Assembly: GCA_017526905.1 (NCBI GenBank)
Contig: JAFXQT010000091.1
Span: 1 to 34,288, forward strand
Source: Bacteroidaceae bacterium
Lineage (GTDB): Bacteria; Bacteroidota; Bacteroidia; Bacteroidales; Bacteroidaceae
Length of the DNA stretch: 34,288 bases
Reading direction: 5' to 3'
In this document: positions 9,159 to 18,500 of the stretch, piece after piece
How the letters are laid out: every line of letters starts with the position of its first letter
Position numbering within the stretch: the first letter of the stretch is position 1
Translations under genes and position numbers: made by a program
The notes under the pieces: generated by a model
The model's input: only the letters and a program-made list of their open reading frames with translations
The model's database searches: none
Told to the model about the DNA's origin: nothing

Positions 9159-9171
9159 TGAAAGGCTCCCC

Positions 9172-9192
9172 CCCCTCCCTGTTAAGAAGGGG
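9172..9192. repeat. C/G-rich hairpin between fucI and fucP
   Basis: CCCCT (9172-9176) pairs with AGGGG (9188-9192) around CCCTGTTAAGA. The wording (CCTCCCTG ... AGGGG) resembles the better palindrome at 9256-9274, so the two look like members of one dispersed family. It may reduce read-through or stabilise the upstream message. Confidence 0.4.
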
Positions 9193-9225
9193 CAGTGCCG
9201 AAAACTCTATTAATATCCTTACTTA

Positions 9226-10578
9226 ATGAACTCATCAAGTCAAACACATTCTGCTCCCTCCCTGACAGGGAGGGCGGGGGGAGAGTCCACTCCCTTAGTC
9301 CCTAAGAAATACCTCTTCACGTTCATCCTCATCACTTCGCTCTTCGCGTTATGGGGCTTTGCCAACGACCTGACCAACCCGATGGTGGCGGCGTTCCAGA
9401 CAGTGATGGAGCTGTCGGCAGCCAAGGCATCGATGGTGCAGTTTGCCTTCTACGGCGGCTATGCCACGATGGCCATTCCCGCAGCGCTGTTCATCCGGCG
9501 CTACTCTTATAAGGTGGGCGTGCTCATTGGCCTGGCGCTCTATGCCGTGGGTGCCTTCCTCTTCATACCCGCCGCACAGTACCAGCAGTTCTCGTTCTTC
9601 TGCGTTTCGCTGTACATTCTGACCTTCGGCCTGGCTTTCCTTGAAACGACGGCCAACCCGTTCATCCTCTCGCTGGGCGACAAGAGCAACTCCACGCGCC
9701 GCCTCAACCTGGCCCAGGCATTCAATCCCGTGGGCTCGCTCTCAGGCATGGCGGTGGCCTCGTTCATCGTGCTGCCCCAGCTGCTATCCGACAAGCGCGA
9801 CGCTGCCGGACAGATCATCTTCGGCACACTGTCCGAAGCCGAAAAGAGCGAGATCCGGCTGCACGACCTGGCTGTGATTCGCGACCCATACGTGGCCATC
9901 GGCCTCGTGGTGCTGGTGATGTTCGTCATCATCGCCCTGACGAAGATGCCCAAGCTCACAGGCGAAGGCACAAAGATGAACGCGGGGCAGACGCTGCGCC
10001 GCCTGTGGCACAACACCACCTACCGCTATGGTGTGGTGGCACAGGTGTTCTACGTGGCAGCCCAGATTATGTGCTGGACGTTCATCATCCAGTATGCCGA
10101 CCGCCTCGGCATCAACAAGGCCACGGCACAGGTGTTCAACATCGTGGCCATGTCGCTGAACCTCAGCGGGCGCTTCATCGGCACCTTCATCATGCGCTAC
10201 ATCAACACACGCCGGCTGCTGATGATATTCGGCATCTGCGCCTCCATCTGCACCCTCGGTGCCATCTGCATCGACGGCCGCGCAGGGCTGTACTCGCTGG
10301 TATGCATCAGCTTGTTCATGTCCATCATGTTCCCCACCATCTACGGCGTAGCGCTGGAGAATGTGTCGGCCGAGGACACGTCGCTCGGTGCTGCTTTCCT
10401 CGTCATGGCCATCGTTGGCGGTGCCCTCATGCCTCCCCTGCAAGGAATGATTATTGACCAAGGCACCGTAGCCGGTTGGCCGGCCGTGAACGCCTCGTTC
10501 GTGCTGCCGCTGGCCTGTTTCATCATCATAGCCATCTATGGCTATCGCACCTTCAAGCTTTCGAAAGCAGTCCAATAA
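9226..10578 (+). CDS. fucP: L-fucose:H+ symporter (MFS)
   Basis: 450 residues, about 12 membrane segments, of the FucP branch of the major facilitator superfamily. It imports L-fucose with a proton. FucP-like blocks include LWGFANDLTNPMV in helix 1, FLETTANPFILSLG in helix 4 (with the expected acidic residue), and LNLAQAFNPVGSLSG. The protein is slightly longer than usual because of a polar N-terminal extension of about 25 residues. Part of that extension (SLTGRAGGE) is the translation of a palindromic DNA element at 9256-9274. No other in-frame ATG precedes the first membrane helix, so ATG 9226 was kept. It lies 67 bases after fucI and is probably cotranscribed. Confidence 0.93.
   Translation: MNSSSQTHSAPSLTGRAGGESTPLVPKKYLFTFILITSLFALWGFANDLTNPMVAAFQTVMELSAAKASMVQFAFYGGYATMAIPAALFIRRYSYKVGVLIGLALYAVGAFLFIPAAQYQQFSFFCVSLYILTFGLAFLETTANPFILSLGDKSNSTRRLNLAQAFNPVGSLSGMAVASFIVLPQLLSDKRDAAGQIIFGTLSEAEKSEIRLHDLAVIRDPYVAIGLVVLVMFVIIALTKMPKLTGEGTKMNAGQTLRRLWHNTTYRYGVVAQVFYVAAQIMCWTFIIQYADRLGINKATAQVFNIVAMSLNLSGRFIGTFIMRYINTRRLLMIFGICASICTLGAICIDGRAGLYSLVCISLFMSIMFPTIYGVALENVSAEDTSLGAAFLVMAIVGGALMPPLQGMIIDQGTVAGWPAVNASFVLPLACFIIIAIYGYRTFKLSKAVQ
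9256..9274. repeat. Palindromic element inside the fucP leader codons
   Basis: CCCTCCCT (9256-9263) and AGGGAGGG (9267-9274) form a perfect 8-bp stem with loop GAC, followed by a G-rich tail. It lies 10 codons into fucP and is read in frame. It appears to be a dispersed repeat that inserted near the gene start. Confidence 0.55.
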
Positions 10579-10594
10579 ACTCCTTTTGCATATT

Positions 10595-10615
10595 CATCGC
10601 GGGGAAACCGCGATG
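10595..10615. terminator. Hairpin after fucP
   Basis: CATCGCGG (10595-10602) and CCGCGATG (10608-10615) form a perfect 8-bp stem with loop GGAAA. No T-run follows, so termination may be partial and the GH2 gene may still be reached from the fuc promoter. Confidence 0.4.
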
Positions 10616-10620
10616 CACTC

Positions 10621-10663
10621 TCATTAATCATTCGTCATTCATCATTCGTCATTCGTCATTAAT
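10621..10663. repeat. Short ATTCGTC-type direct repeats before the GH2 gene
   Basis: Units of CATTCGT and CATTCAT are repeated about five times between two ATTAAT sequences, just before the GH2 start. Repeats of this kind are common between genes in Bacteroidales; no function is known. Confidence 0.55.
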
Positions 10664-10672
10664 ACTTCCCCC

Positions 10673-13150
10673 ATGACACACCCCTTCAGTAAAATCCTGT
10701 ACGTGGCAGCCCTGGCATTGATACCTACGCAGCTGACTCTTGCCACCGAACGCACCGACTCCGTCATCAATTTCGACTGGCGCTTTCATGCCGGCGACCT
10801 CGAAGGGGCTCAGTTACCCACCACCTCCGATGCGTCGTGGCGCAACGTGACCCTCCCACACGACTTCCAGATTGAGCAGCCCTGGGTTGTTCCAGGCACC
10901 GACGAGCGGCCGGACAACAGCGATCCCGGCGCCAACGTGCGCAGCCTGCTCAGTTCCCGCGGTTTCAAGGCCATGGGCATAGGCTGGTACCGTAAGACCT
11001 TTACCCCACCCGCCTCATGGCAGGGCCGACGCGTCCTGCTGGACTTTGAGGGCATCATGCTGGTGGGCGATGTGTGGCTGAACGGCACCCCCATCGGCCG
11101 GACCGACTACGGCTACCTCGGCTTTCAGGCCGACATCACCCGCCTGCTCAAGGCCGGAGAACCCAACATCATTGCCGTGCGCGCCGACACGCGCCGCCCC
11201 ACCTCCTCGCGTTGGTACACCGGTGGCGGCCTGTTCCGCGACGTACACTTCATCACCACCGACCCGCTGCTCTACTTCAACCGCCACCCGCTGCACATCA
11301 CCACCACCGACAACCGCACCGTACACATCACGGCCGGCATCACCAATGCCGAACGCGGACTGCGCGCTATCCCTGCCGACATACGCATTCTGGACCGCGA
11401 AGGCCGTGTCGTGGCGCAACAACATGCCGAACTGACACAGCGTGGCTCCCTGCACAATGGCGAATATATCGTGCCCGACATCAACCTGCCCGATGCCCAC
11501 CTGTGGGATATCGACAACCCCTACCTCTACACGGCTGAGATTACCCTGCGCCATGCCGACGGATCGGTGGCCGACTGCGTCCGCTCCCGCTTCGGCGTGC
11601 GTACCATCGAGTACGGACCTGATTTCGGCTTCAAGCTGAACGGCAAGAAAGTCATCTTCAAGGGCATTGCCAACCACCACACGCTCGGTGCCCTTGGTGC
11701 CGCAGCCTACCCGCGCGCCATCGAGAAGCGCATCCAACTGCTCAAGGCCTTCGGCTTCAACCACATCCGCACCAGCCACAACCCCTACTCCGACGACCTG
11801 CTGGACCTGTGCGACGAGTACGGCATTCTGGTGGTAGATGAGCTGTATGACAAGTGGCTGCAGCAATACGCCGGCGACCGAATCCCCTGGACCGAGCTGT
11901 GGCAGCACGATATCCCCGAGTGGATTGGGCGCGACCGCAACCACCCCTGCGTGGTGATGTGGAGCCTGGGCAACGAGCTGCAAACCTATGCCAACCTGCC
12001 CTACGGCGACTGGGGCGTGACACCCTACCGCATGCAGAAGCCGCTGTTGCAGCGCTTTGATGACACACGGCCCATCACCGTGGCCATGCACCCCCGCGGC
12101 CGCAACCATCAGACCGACTCGTTGCCCGCACCGCTGGTCCTAGAAACCGACATCGCCGCCTACAACTACCGCTACATGTACTTCCCCGGCGACGGCCGCC
12201 GCTTCCCGTGGATGAAGTTCTACCAAAGCGAGGCTGCCATGACCGGCCTCGGCCCCAACTACTATGAGATGAACCTGGACCACGTCATTGGCCTGGCCTA
12301 CTGGGGCGCCATCGACTATCTGGGCGAGAGCCAAGGGTGGCCCGCCAAGGGGTGGGCTCAGGGTGCGTTCAACATCGACCTCTCGCCCAAGCCCAACGCC
12401 TACCTGATGAAGGCCATCTTCTCCGATGAGCCAGTGGTGCACATCAGCATCCAGGAACAGAGCCGCGACATAGAGTGGAACGGCGTGAGCCAAAAGATAC
12501 GTCGGCTCACCGACCACTGGACACGCACGCCCGGCAGTGAGTTGAGTCTGACCACCTATACCAATGCCGACGAGGTGGAGCTCATCGTCAACGGCCGCAG
12601 CATCGGCGTGAAGCAGAACGACCGCCAAAACCCGAAGGCACGCAACCAGATCCGTTGGGACAAGGTGAAGTATGAGCCGGGCTACATCGAGGCCATCTCA
12701 CGCACCGGCGGAAAGGTCGTGGCACGCCACCGCGAAGAGACGGCCGGACAGGCCGTGGCACTGCGCCTGGAGCCCGACAAGGCCGGAACCGCCAAAGGCA
12801 AGGCCGGCAAGCCCTCGACCACGGCTGCCTTCCTGGCCGCCGCAGACCCCGTATGGCATGCCGACGGGCGCGACCTGCAACACATCGTCATCACCGCCCG
12901 CGACAAGAAGGGCCGTCTCGTGCCATCGGCCGATACCGACCTCACCTTCACCGTCGAAGGGCCAGCCGACCTCCTGGCTGTGAGCAGCGGCGACCACTAC
13001 AGCGACGAGCTCACCTTCACCAATCACCGCCGCCTGTACGACGGCCGCAGCCTCGTCATCCTCCGCTCCGGCCGCACGCCAGGGCGCGTCACCCTCACCG
13101 TGAGCGGCGATGGGTTCAAAACCACGAAACTGGTGATGCAAACCCAGTAA
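10673..13150 (+). CDS. Secreted GH2 beta-galactosidase-like glycoside hydrolase
   Basis: 825 residues with a signal peptide (about residues 1-24), so periplasmic or surface exposed. The domain order is GH2 sugar-binding (about 30-190), immunoglobulin-like (about 195-305), catalytic barrel (about 305-600), DUF4982-like (about 620-700; YTNADEVELIVNGRSIG) and a C-terminal Ig-like domain (about 735-825). The acid/base is E435 in MWSLGNE, and the likely nucleophile is E520 in FYQSEAA. Most GH2 proteins of this layout are beta-galactosidases, but the exact bond is unknown. Its place after fucI and fucP suggests it trims galactose from fucosylated glycans and so exposes or follows fucose release; no fucosidase gene is visible here. 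No promoter of its own is seen. Confidence 0.88.
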   Translation: MTHPFSKILYVAALALIPTQLTLATERTDSVINFDWRFHAGDLEGAQLPTTSDASWRNVTLPHDFQIEQPWVVPGTDERPDNSDPGANVRSLLSSRGFKAMGIGWYRKTFTPPASWQGRRVLLDFEGIMLVGDVWLNGTPIGRTDYGYLGFQADITRLLKAGEPNIIAVRADTRRPTSSRWYTGGGLFRDVHFITTDPLLYFNRHPLHITTTDNRTVHITAGITNAERGLRAIPADIRILDREGRVVAQQHAELTQRGSLHNGEYIVPDINLPDAHLWDIDNPYLYTAEITLRHADGSVADCVRSRFGVRTIEYGPDFGFKLNGKKVIFKGIANHHTLGALGAAAYPRAIEKRIQLLKAFGFNHIRTSHNPYSDDLLDLCDEYGILVVDELYDKWLQQYAGDRIPWTELWQHDIPEWIGRDRNHPCVVMWSLGNELQTYANLPYGDWGVTPYRMQKPLLQRFDDTRPITVAMHPRGRNHQTDSLPAPLVLETDIAAYNYRYMYFPGDGRRFPWMKFYQSEAAMTGLGPNYYEMNLDHVIGLAYWGAIDYLGESQGWPAKGWAQGAFNIDLSPKPNAYLMKAIFSDEPVVHISIQEQSRDIEWNGVSQKIRRLTDHWTRTPGSELSLTTYTNADEVELIVNGRSIGVKQNDRQNPKARNQIRWDKVKYEPGYIEAISRTGGKVVARHREETAGQAVALRLEPDKAGTAKGKAGKPSTTAAFLAAADPVWHADGRDLQHIVITARDKKGRLVPSADTDLTFTVEGPADLLAVSSGDHYSDELTFTNHRRLYDGRSLVILRSGRTPGRVTLTVSGDGFKTTKLVMQTQ

Positions 13151-13266
13151 GGCCTTCGGCGCTGATGCGCCACCCGCCATGTCGCCCCTGCCTGTCGCAC
13201 ACGGCCCGACTGGCCGAAGGCGAGCGCCCGCCCTGCGCAAGCTCAGCGCCCACCTTGCCGAAGGCC
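13151..13266. repeat. Intergenic inverted repeat with three GCCGAAGGC copies
   Basis: GGCCTTCGGC begins directly after the GH2 stop (13151-13160). Its exact reverse complement lies at 13257-13266, and a third copy (GCCGAAGGC) is at 13213-13221. The stretch 13151-13330 is otherwise without a gene. It could fold into alternative stems after the GH2 message. Confidence 0.5.
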
Positions 13267-13334
13267 AGCCATCTGCCACAGCGCTGCGAGTTCAAGACGA
13301 TGTAGCACGGCGGCCACCACCATACGAACGTTTG

Positions 13335-13377
13335 ATGCCCCCTCTCCTCAGGACCATTCCCGAAGGAGAGGGGGCAT
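13335..13377. terminator. Perfect 14-bp hairpin between convergent genes
   Basis: Bases 13335-13348 (ATGCCCCCTCTCCT) and 13364-13377 are exact reverse complements with a 15-base loop. A weak T-run (TCCCTTTT) follows on the plus strand. It lies between the ends of the GH2 gene and the GlsB-like gene and probably serves both directions. Confidence 0.7.
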
Positions 13378-13398
13378 TCCCTTTTACTGCCGTAGCCG

Positions 13399-13632
13399 TC
13401 AGGCCAGGAAATTGAACAGCAGCAGCAAGACGACTGCACCCACCACCGAGATGATGAACGAGCCAATCCAGTTGTCGCTCTTGATGCCGAGCAGGCCAGC
13501 TATGAAGCCGCCGACCACACTACCAACGATACCAATGATGATGTTCCAGTACCATTCATGGCTTGAGCCAAGCAGCCACGATGCACACGCGCCTGCTGCC
13601 AGGCCGTAGAGAATCCAAAGAATAAATCCCAT
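13399..13632 (-). CDS. GlsB/YeaQ/YmgE-family small membrane protein
   Basis: 77 residues, three hydrophobic segments (FILWILYGLAAGACASWLLG, IIIGIVGSVVGGFIAGLLG, SFIISVVGAVVLLLLFNFL) with glycine-rich packing, the pattern of the transglycosylase-associated/GlsB family. These inner-membrane proteins are linked to general stress responses in several bacteria, but the mechanism is not known. It starts at ATG 13632, 33 bases downstream of the LRR gene stop on the same strand, so it may share that transcript. The end faces the 14-bp terminator. Confidence 0.9.
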   Translation of the reverse strand: MGFILWILYGLAAGACASWLLGSSHEWYWNIIIGIVGSVVGGFIAGLLGIKSDNWIGSFIISVVGAVVLLLLFNFLA

Positions 13633-13665
13633 AGTAGTAATAATTAAAGGTTAATAATAGAGCGG

Positions 13666-15420
13666 TCACATGGCCAACTTTATGGTCTGTGTACCAGCCT
13701 TAACGATGTAAGTGTCGCCCGTCTTGACGCTGAAACGGAGGTTACGCCCGTCGGCCACGCCCGTGCCGACAAGGATGCCATCGATGCTATAGACACTGAC
13801 GAGCTCGCCGACCTCAGCCCCTACAACCACAATCTGGCCGCCGTTGCCGTAGGCACGGATATGGCTAGCCGACATCTGCTGCACATGATTGTCGATGAGT
13901 TCATAAGCCACACGCAGCTCGGCGCTTTCCTGAATGGTCGGGGTGGTAAACACACCATCAACCAGCTGTTCGGTCACATCCTCGCCATTGTAAGTCACGG
14001 TGTTCACCTTCCAGCCCTGCTCTGCCTCGACCGCCACAGCAAACGAAGCGCCACTGGCTACAGGAATCCGCACGACGCCACCTTCGCACTGTACGATGCT
14101 CAGATACAAGTGCTCCACCAAAGGCAGGACTTGGGCAAACTTGCCCCACACGCTGTGCGCCTGATAAGCAGATACTGATGCGGCGGGCACATAGAGCACG
14201 CCTGTAAAGATGTTGAAAGCATCATCATTGGCTTTAGGCACTTCGGCATTGGGAACGGTAATGCTGCGCAAGGGACAACCACGGAATGCACGGTAGTTGA
14301 CACTCTCCGTCTTACTGCCCAAACGAATGGTCTGCAGGCTGGTGCAGTTCTCGAACATGTAGTTCGGAATGGTCTTCACGCCACTACCAATGTTAGCTGT
14401 TTCCAAAGCCGTGCAGTCAGCAAAGGCACTGGCACCTACGGAGGTGACGCTGTTGGGGATGCTGACCGACTTCAGCTTGGCGCAATTCAAAAAGGCCTCC
14501 GAGCCTATCACGTCGCACCCTTCCTGGATGGTTACAGAGGTGATGTTCGTACAGCCGCGGAACACATTGCTGCCCATCTCCTCCAGATTGGAACTCAATT
14601 CGGCCTTCGTCAGTGACGTGCAACCAGAGAACACATCGGCACCATAGGCGCGGATGTTATTGCTCCAGTTGATATCGCTCAGGCTGTTGCAGCCATAGAA
14701 AGCACGGTAGCTGACCGTCTCGACCTTATCGCCGATATGAACGGACTCCAATGCCGTGCAGTTCTCGAACATGTAGTTCGGGATGGTCTTCACGCCATTG
14801 CCGATAGTTGCCGTCAGCAGCGCCTTGCAGTCGGCAAAGGCACTGGCTCCGATGGAGGTGACGCTGTTGGGAATGCTGACCGACTTCAGCTTGGCGCAAT
14901 TCAAAAAGGCCTCCGAGCCTATCACGCCACACCCTTCCTGGATGGTTACAGAGGTGATGTTCGTACAGCCACGGAACACATTGCTGCCCATCTCCTCCAG
15001 ATTGGAACTCAATTCGGCCTTCGTCAGTGACGTGCAACCAGAGAACACATCGGCACCATAGGCGCGGATGTTGTTGCTCCAGTTGATATCGCTCAGGCTG
15101 TTGCAGCCATAAAAGGCACGGTAGTTGACCGTTTCGACATTGACACCGATCTGCACCGAAGTCAGATCGGTACAATTCTCAAAAGCATAGTTGCCAATGT
15201 GCTTCACCTTGTAAGTTGTGCCGCCACTTGTCACCGTAGCCGGAATAACCACTGCGCCCGTGTACTTGACATCCTTGGCTACAACGGTCACGACAGCACC
15301 GCTTTTATCGGTAATGTCATAGGCCACGCCGTCAACAACGAAGTCGGCTGCCATGCTACTGACGCTGCATAATGCAGACATGAAGAGGGGCAAAGCCCTG
15401 CGAAGAGTAAAGTACTTCAT
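13666..15420 (-). CDS. BspA-type leucine-rich repeat surface protein with T9SS-like tail
   Basis: 584 residues. A signal peptide (about residues 1-24) leads to a short beta region. About fourteen LRR_5 (BspA/Treponema pallidum-type) repeats follow, with the pattern AFxxCxxLxxVxIxxxVxxIxxxAF, over residues about 55-400, then an Ig-like segment (about 425-500). The C-terminal domain (VSVYSIDGILVGTG ... TYIVKAGTQTIKLAM) resembles a T9SS sorting domain. Proteins of this class bind host matrix proteins or other cells. A block of about 138 residues is repeated almost exactly, a recent internal duplication. The gene follows the lyase on the same strand with about 126 bases between them. Confidence 0.88.
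   Translation of the reverse strand: MKYFTLRRALPLFMSALCSVSSMAADFVVDGVAYDITDKSGAVVTVVAKDVKYTGAVVIPATVTSGGTTYKVKHIGNYAFENCTDLTSVQIGVNVETVNYRAFYGCNSLSDINWSNNIRAYGADVFSGCTSLTKAELSSNLEEMGSNVFRGCTNITSVTIQEGCGVIGSEAFLNCAKLKSVSIPNSVTSIGASAFADCKALLTATIGNGVKTIPNYMFENCTALESVHIGDKVETVSYRAFYGCNSLSDINWSNNIRAYGADVFSGCTSLTKAELSSNLEEMGSNVFRGCTNITSVTIQEGCDVIGSEAFLNCAKLKSVSIPNSVTSVGASAFADCTALETANIGSGVKTIPNYMFENCTSLQTIRLGSKTESVNYRAFRGCPLRSITVPNAEVPKANDDAFNIFTGVLYVPAASVSAYQAHSVWGKFAQVLPLVEHLYLSIVQCEGGVVRIPVASGASFAVAVEAEQGWKVNTVTYNGEDVTEQLVDGVFTTPTIQESAELRVAYELIDNHVQQMSASHIRAYGNGGQIVVVGAEVGELVSVYSIDGILVGTGVADGRNLRFSVKTGDTYIVKAGTQTIKLAM
14345..15144. repeat. 414-bp-period duplication inside the LRR gene
   Basis: Copy 14345-14730 matches copy 14759-15144 at an offset of 414 bases (138 codons). 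From 14441 to about 14730 only some six bases differ, while the outer 90 bases are near 80% alike. This is a recent in-frame amplification of six LRR units. Confidence 0.85.
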
Positions 15421-15499
15421 AAGAATAAGATTAAGGGGTTATGGAATCGCGATAACTGATGTCGGATGAAGTCCTTGGCTGTGGCCACCAGGGGCGTCA

Positions 15500-15526
15500 C
15501 TCCCTGCCGATGCCAAGGGCAGGGAG
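15500..15526. terminator. 9-bp hairpin after the lyase gene
   Basis: CTCCCTGCC (15500-15508) and GGCAGGGAG (15518-15526) are exact reverse complements around a 9-base loop, just beyond the lyase stop on the minus strand. There is no T-run, so termination may be partial. Confidence 0.4.
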
Positions 15527-15546
15527 AGACGGAGGTGGTGGCAGCC

Positions 15547-18500
15547 TCAGCGGTAAGCCTTCTTGCCTTTTGTCACATAGATGCCATGAGGCTGCTTGGC
15601 ATTGCGGGCCACACGGCGGCCACTCAGGTCATAGGCAGGGGCATCGGCGTCGGTCTGGTCTGTGCTTGTATAGCCGATGCCGTCGGGGTTGCCTTTAACG
15701 CGCAGCGTGCCGTCGGTGGCCAAGGTGCTGGTGTCCCAGAGCAAGCCTTCGCCCGGTGTGGCGGGGATGAGGGTAGGCGTGCCCGTGAGGGTGATGGCTC
15801 CCGCGCCGGTGAAAAGACGGAGTGCATCGCCGTCGGCCAGCGGGTTGGTGCCAAGCATGGTGATGCTGATCACGGGCGAGGCCAGCGTGGTCTTGCCTGC
15901 CACCTTCAGCGCATCGCACGTGGCCGTAGTGGCCGAGCGACGGGCCTTCACGCTGATGGTGCCGCCGCTCTGCACATTGAGGGTTCCGTTCAGCGTCAGG
16001 GTGCCCACAGACGTGGCGTTCTTGCCCGCGCCGATGGTGCCGCCGTTCTGCACCGTCACGTTTTGTGCCTGTCCGCTTCCGGCCAGCGTGCCGCCCTTGC
16101 GCACGGTGATGTTGCCCGTGGTGGTGGCTGTCGATGTGTTGTTGGCCTGGACGGTGCCGGCATAGATAAACACAGCGCCCGAGCTGGCACCGCTCAAGGC
16201 GAGGGTGCCATCGCCATACTTGTTGAGGGTGCCGCTGACGATGCCTGCATAAGTATCATCGCGCCCCAGATAGCCCACATTCCACGTCCCGGTGCTCAGG
16301 CGGGCATCGGCGGCAGTGCTGCTGAGCGAGCCTATCTTGGTGGTGAGGTTCTGCTCGTCGCCGCTCTGGCTCTTGGTGTGTACGGCATAGACGCCGGCTC
16401 CCAGCTTCATGGTGGCCAGGGAGAGGTCGGTGGCCTGGGTGATGCGGAACTGGCCGGAGGTGATATTGAGCGTGCCCTCGAAGGCAGCAGTGTTCATGTA
16501 GAAGTCGCCGCGCACGTAAGGGAAGCTGATGTTCAGCGTGCCACTGCCCAGCAGCGTGCCGCCTATCTTGCAGCGCTGGCCGGTGTTCATGGTTAGGGTC
16601 TTGCCAGCCTCGATGGTGAGGCGGTTCTGGAAGGTAGGAACGGCACTGGTTGTGTTGTTGTTGAAGATGCCGAGCGTGGCATTGCCCACCACGGTCAGGG
16701 GCGAGGTGGACGTGCCGAAGGTGGTGTTCCACGTGCCCATGGCCAGCGTGCCGTCGGCCAGGATGGTGCCGCCCGAGTAGGTGTTGGCGCCGTCGCTGGT
16801 CAGGTTGAGCTGGCCGTTGCCTTCCTTGCGCAGCGTGCCCTTGCCGCTGACGCGCCCCTTCAGTGCCGCCACGCCGCTGGCCACCTGGATGGTGGCCGTG
16901 TCGTTGAGCAGGAGTTGGCGGTTGGTGGCTGTGTTGCTGTTGTTGATGATGAGTTTGGCCTTGCCCAGCTGGAAGTTGGTGGCTGCCGACGTGGCGGCAC
17001 CGATGCTGCTGGGCAGACCGCCATCGGCCAGTTCGCTCACCTCAAGCGTGCCCTGGTTCACGATGGTGGCACCGGTGTAGGTGCTGTTGCGCGTGCGCAT
17101 GTTCACACGTCCGCCGCCATTGAGGGTGACACCGCCGCTGCCGCTGAAGCCGCCGTCACCACTGAGAGTCAACGTCTTCGTTTCGTTCTCGAAGAGGATG
17201 CCGCCTATGGGCATCAGATCGCTCAGTTGCACGCTGGTGCGCTGTGCCTGGTCGTTGAACACGATGTGGTCGCCGGCCACAAATTCCGTGGCGTCGTTGT
17301 CCAACAGCCAGTTGGCCGTCTGATAGTCCCAGGCGGTGCTCTCGGCCCCAATCCATGTCACGCCCTGGGCCGCCTGCCGCTGCTCGTTGATGACGAGGCT
17401 CACAGCCCCTTCCTCTACCTTTATATTATAGGAGAGGCCTTCGAGCCCCATCACGCTGATGTTATCGGCATTGCCCTTGAACTGGCCTGTGAAGCTGATG
17501 AGCACGAACGCTGCCGGCTGAAGCTTCTGCGTGTGCTTGACGTGGATGATGAGCGGCGCCGTTACATCGAGGTCGCCCTCGACGACCATCTGGTCGGTAT
17601 GTTGCTGAAGGCCAGTCGGTTCGTCGGGCACATTCTCTATGTTGGCTTCATAATAGAGGCGCTTGTTCACTGCAAGCCCCTTCTGCAGTTTGATGGTGCC
17701 AAAGGGCTGCGCTTCCGTGCCGGGACTGAGGCGGCCGCTCTCGTAGTTGAGGGCACCTTCGAGCACGAGATCGCCGGCCAGGATGGCATTGCCGGCCAGG
17801 GTGCCGCGTGCCCGCAGCTGAACGGGTCCTTGGATGGTGTTGTTCACTTCGAGCGTGCCTTCGGAGATATAGGTGGTGCCGGTGTAGTTCATCGGCACGC
17901 TGATGGCAAAGGTACCCTGCTGACTCTTCCACAGGTCCATGGTGCCCTCCAGGCTGCCGGTGCCATCCACGAACTGGCGCTGCCCGCGCACGGACATGGC
18001 ATACACTACGCCTGGACGCACGCCCTGGTTCAGTATGATATGTGTGGGGGTGTAGAGGTCGATGAGCACGCTCTGCCCGTCGGCATAGGTCTGTGTCTCA
18101 GCACGGCGGTAGTCGGTGAAGTCCTGGCTTCCTGCCTCCCAGCTTACGGATTTGGCCCCCTCCTTCCCGAAGGTGTGGCCCAGCACCACATCGGTAACCA
18201 TGGTGGGGGGCAGTTGCGGGCGAGGCATGTCATAGCCCAGGTAAAAGCCCGGATTGGGGCTCTGGTAGTAGCCCTTGGTGGTGCAGTCGCCACGGTAGTG
18301 CGGGTCCTCGAGCAGGCAGTAGATGTTGTTGATGGTGGTGGTGTAGTCGGTGCTGACACCCACGATGCCCACCTGCACATCGCCTTCCTTGTGCAGTAGG
18401 ACGAGTTCCTCGCGCCAGTCGCCGATGATGTCGCCCCAGAAGGCGGCGCGCTTGGCATAGACGGTGGTGTAGCGCCAGTTGCTCTCGCGTGCGAACTGCA

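Noticed and set aside
16915-18399. 494-codon plus-strand open frame opposite the PL11 lyase
   Set aside because: Antisense to a gene with clear domains; no motif, signal peptide or promoter.
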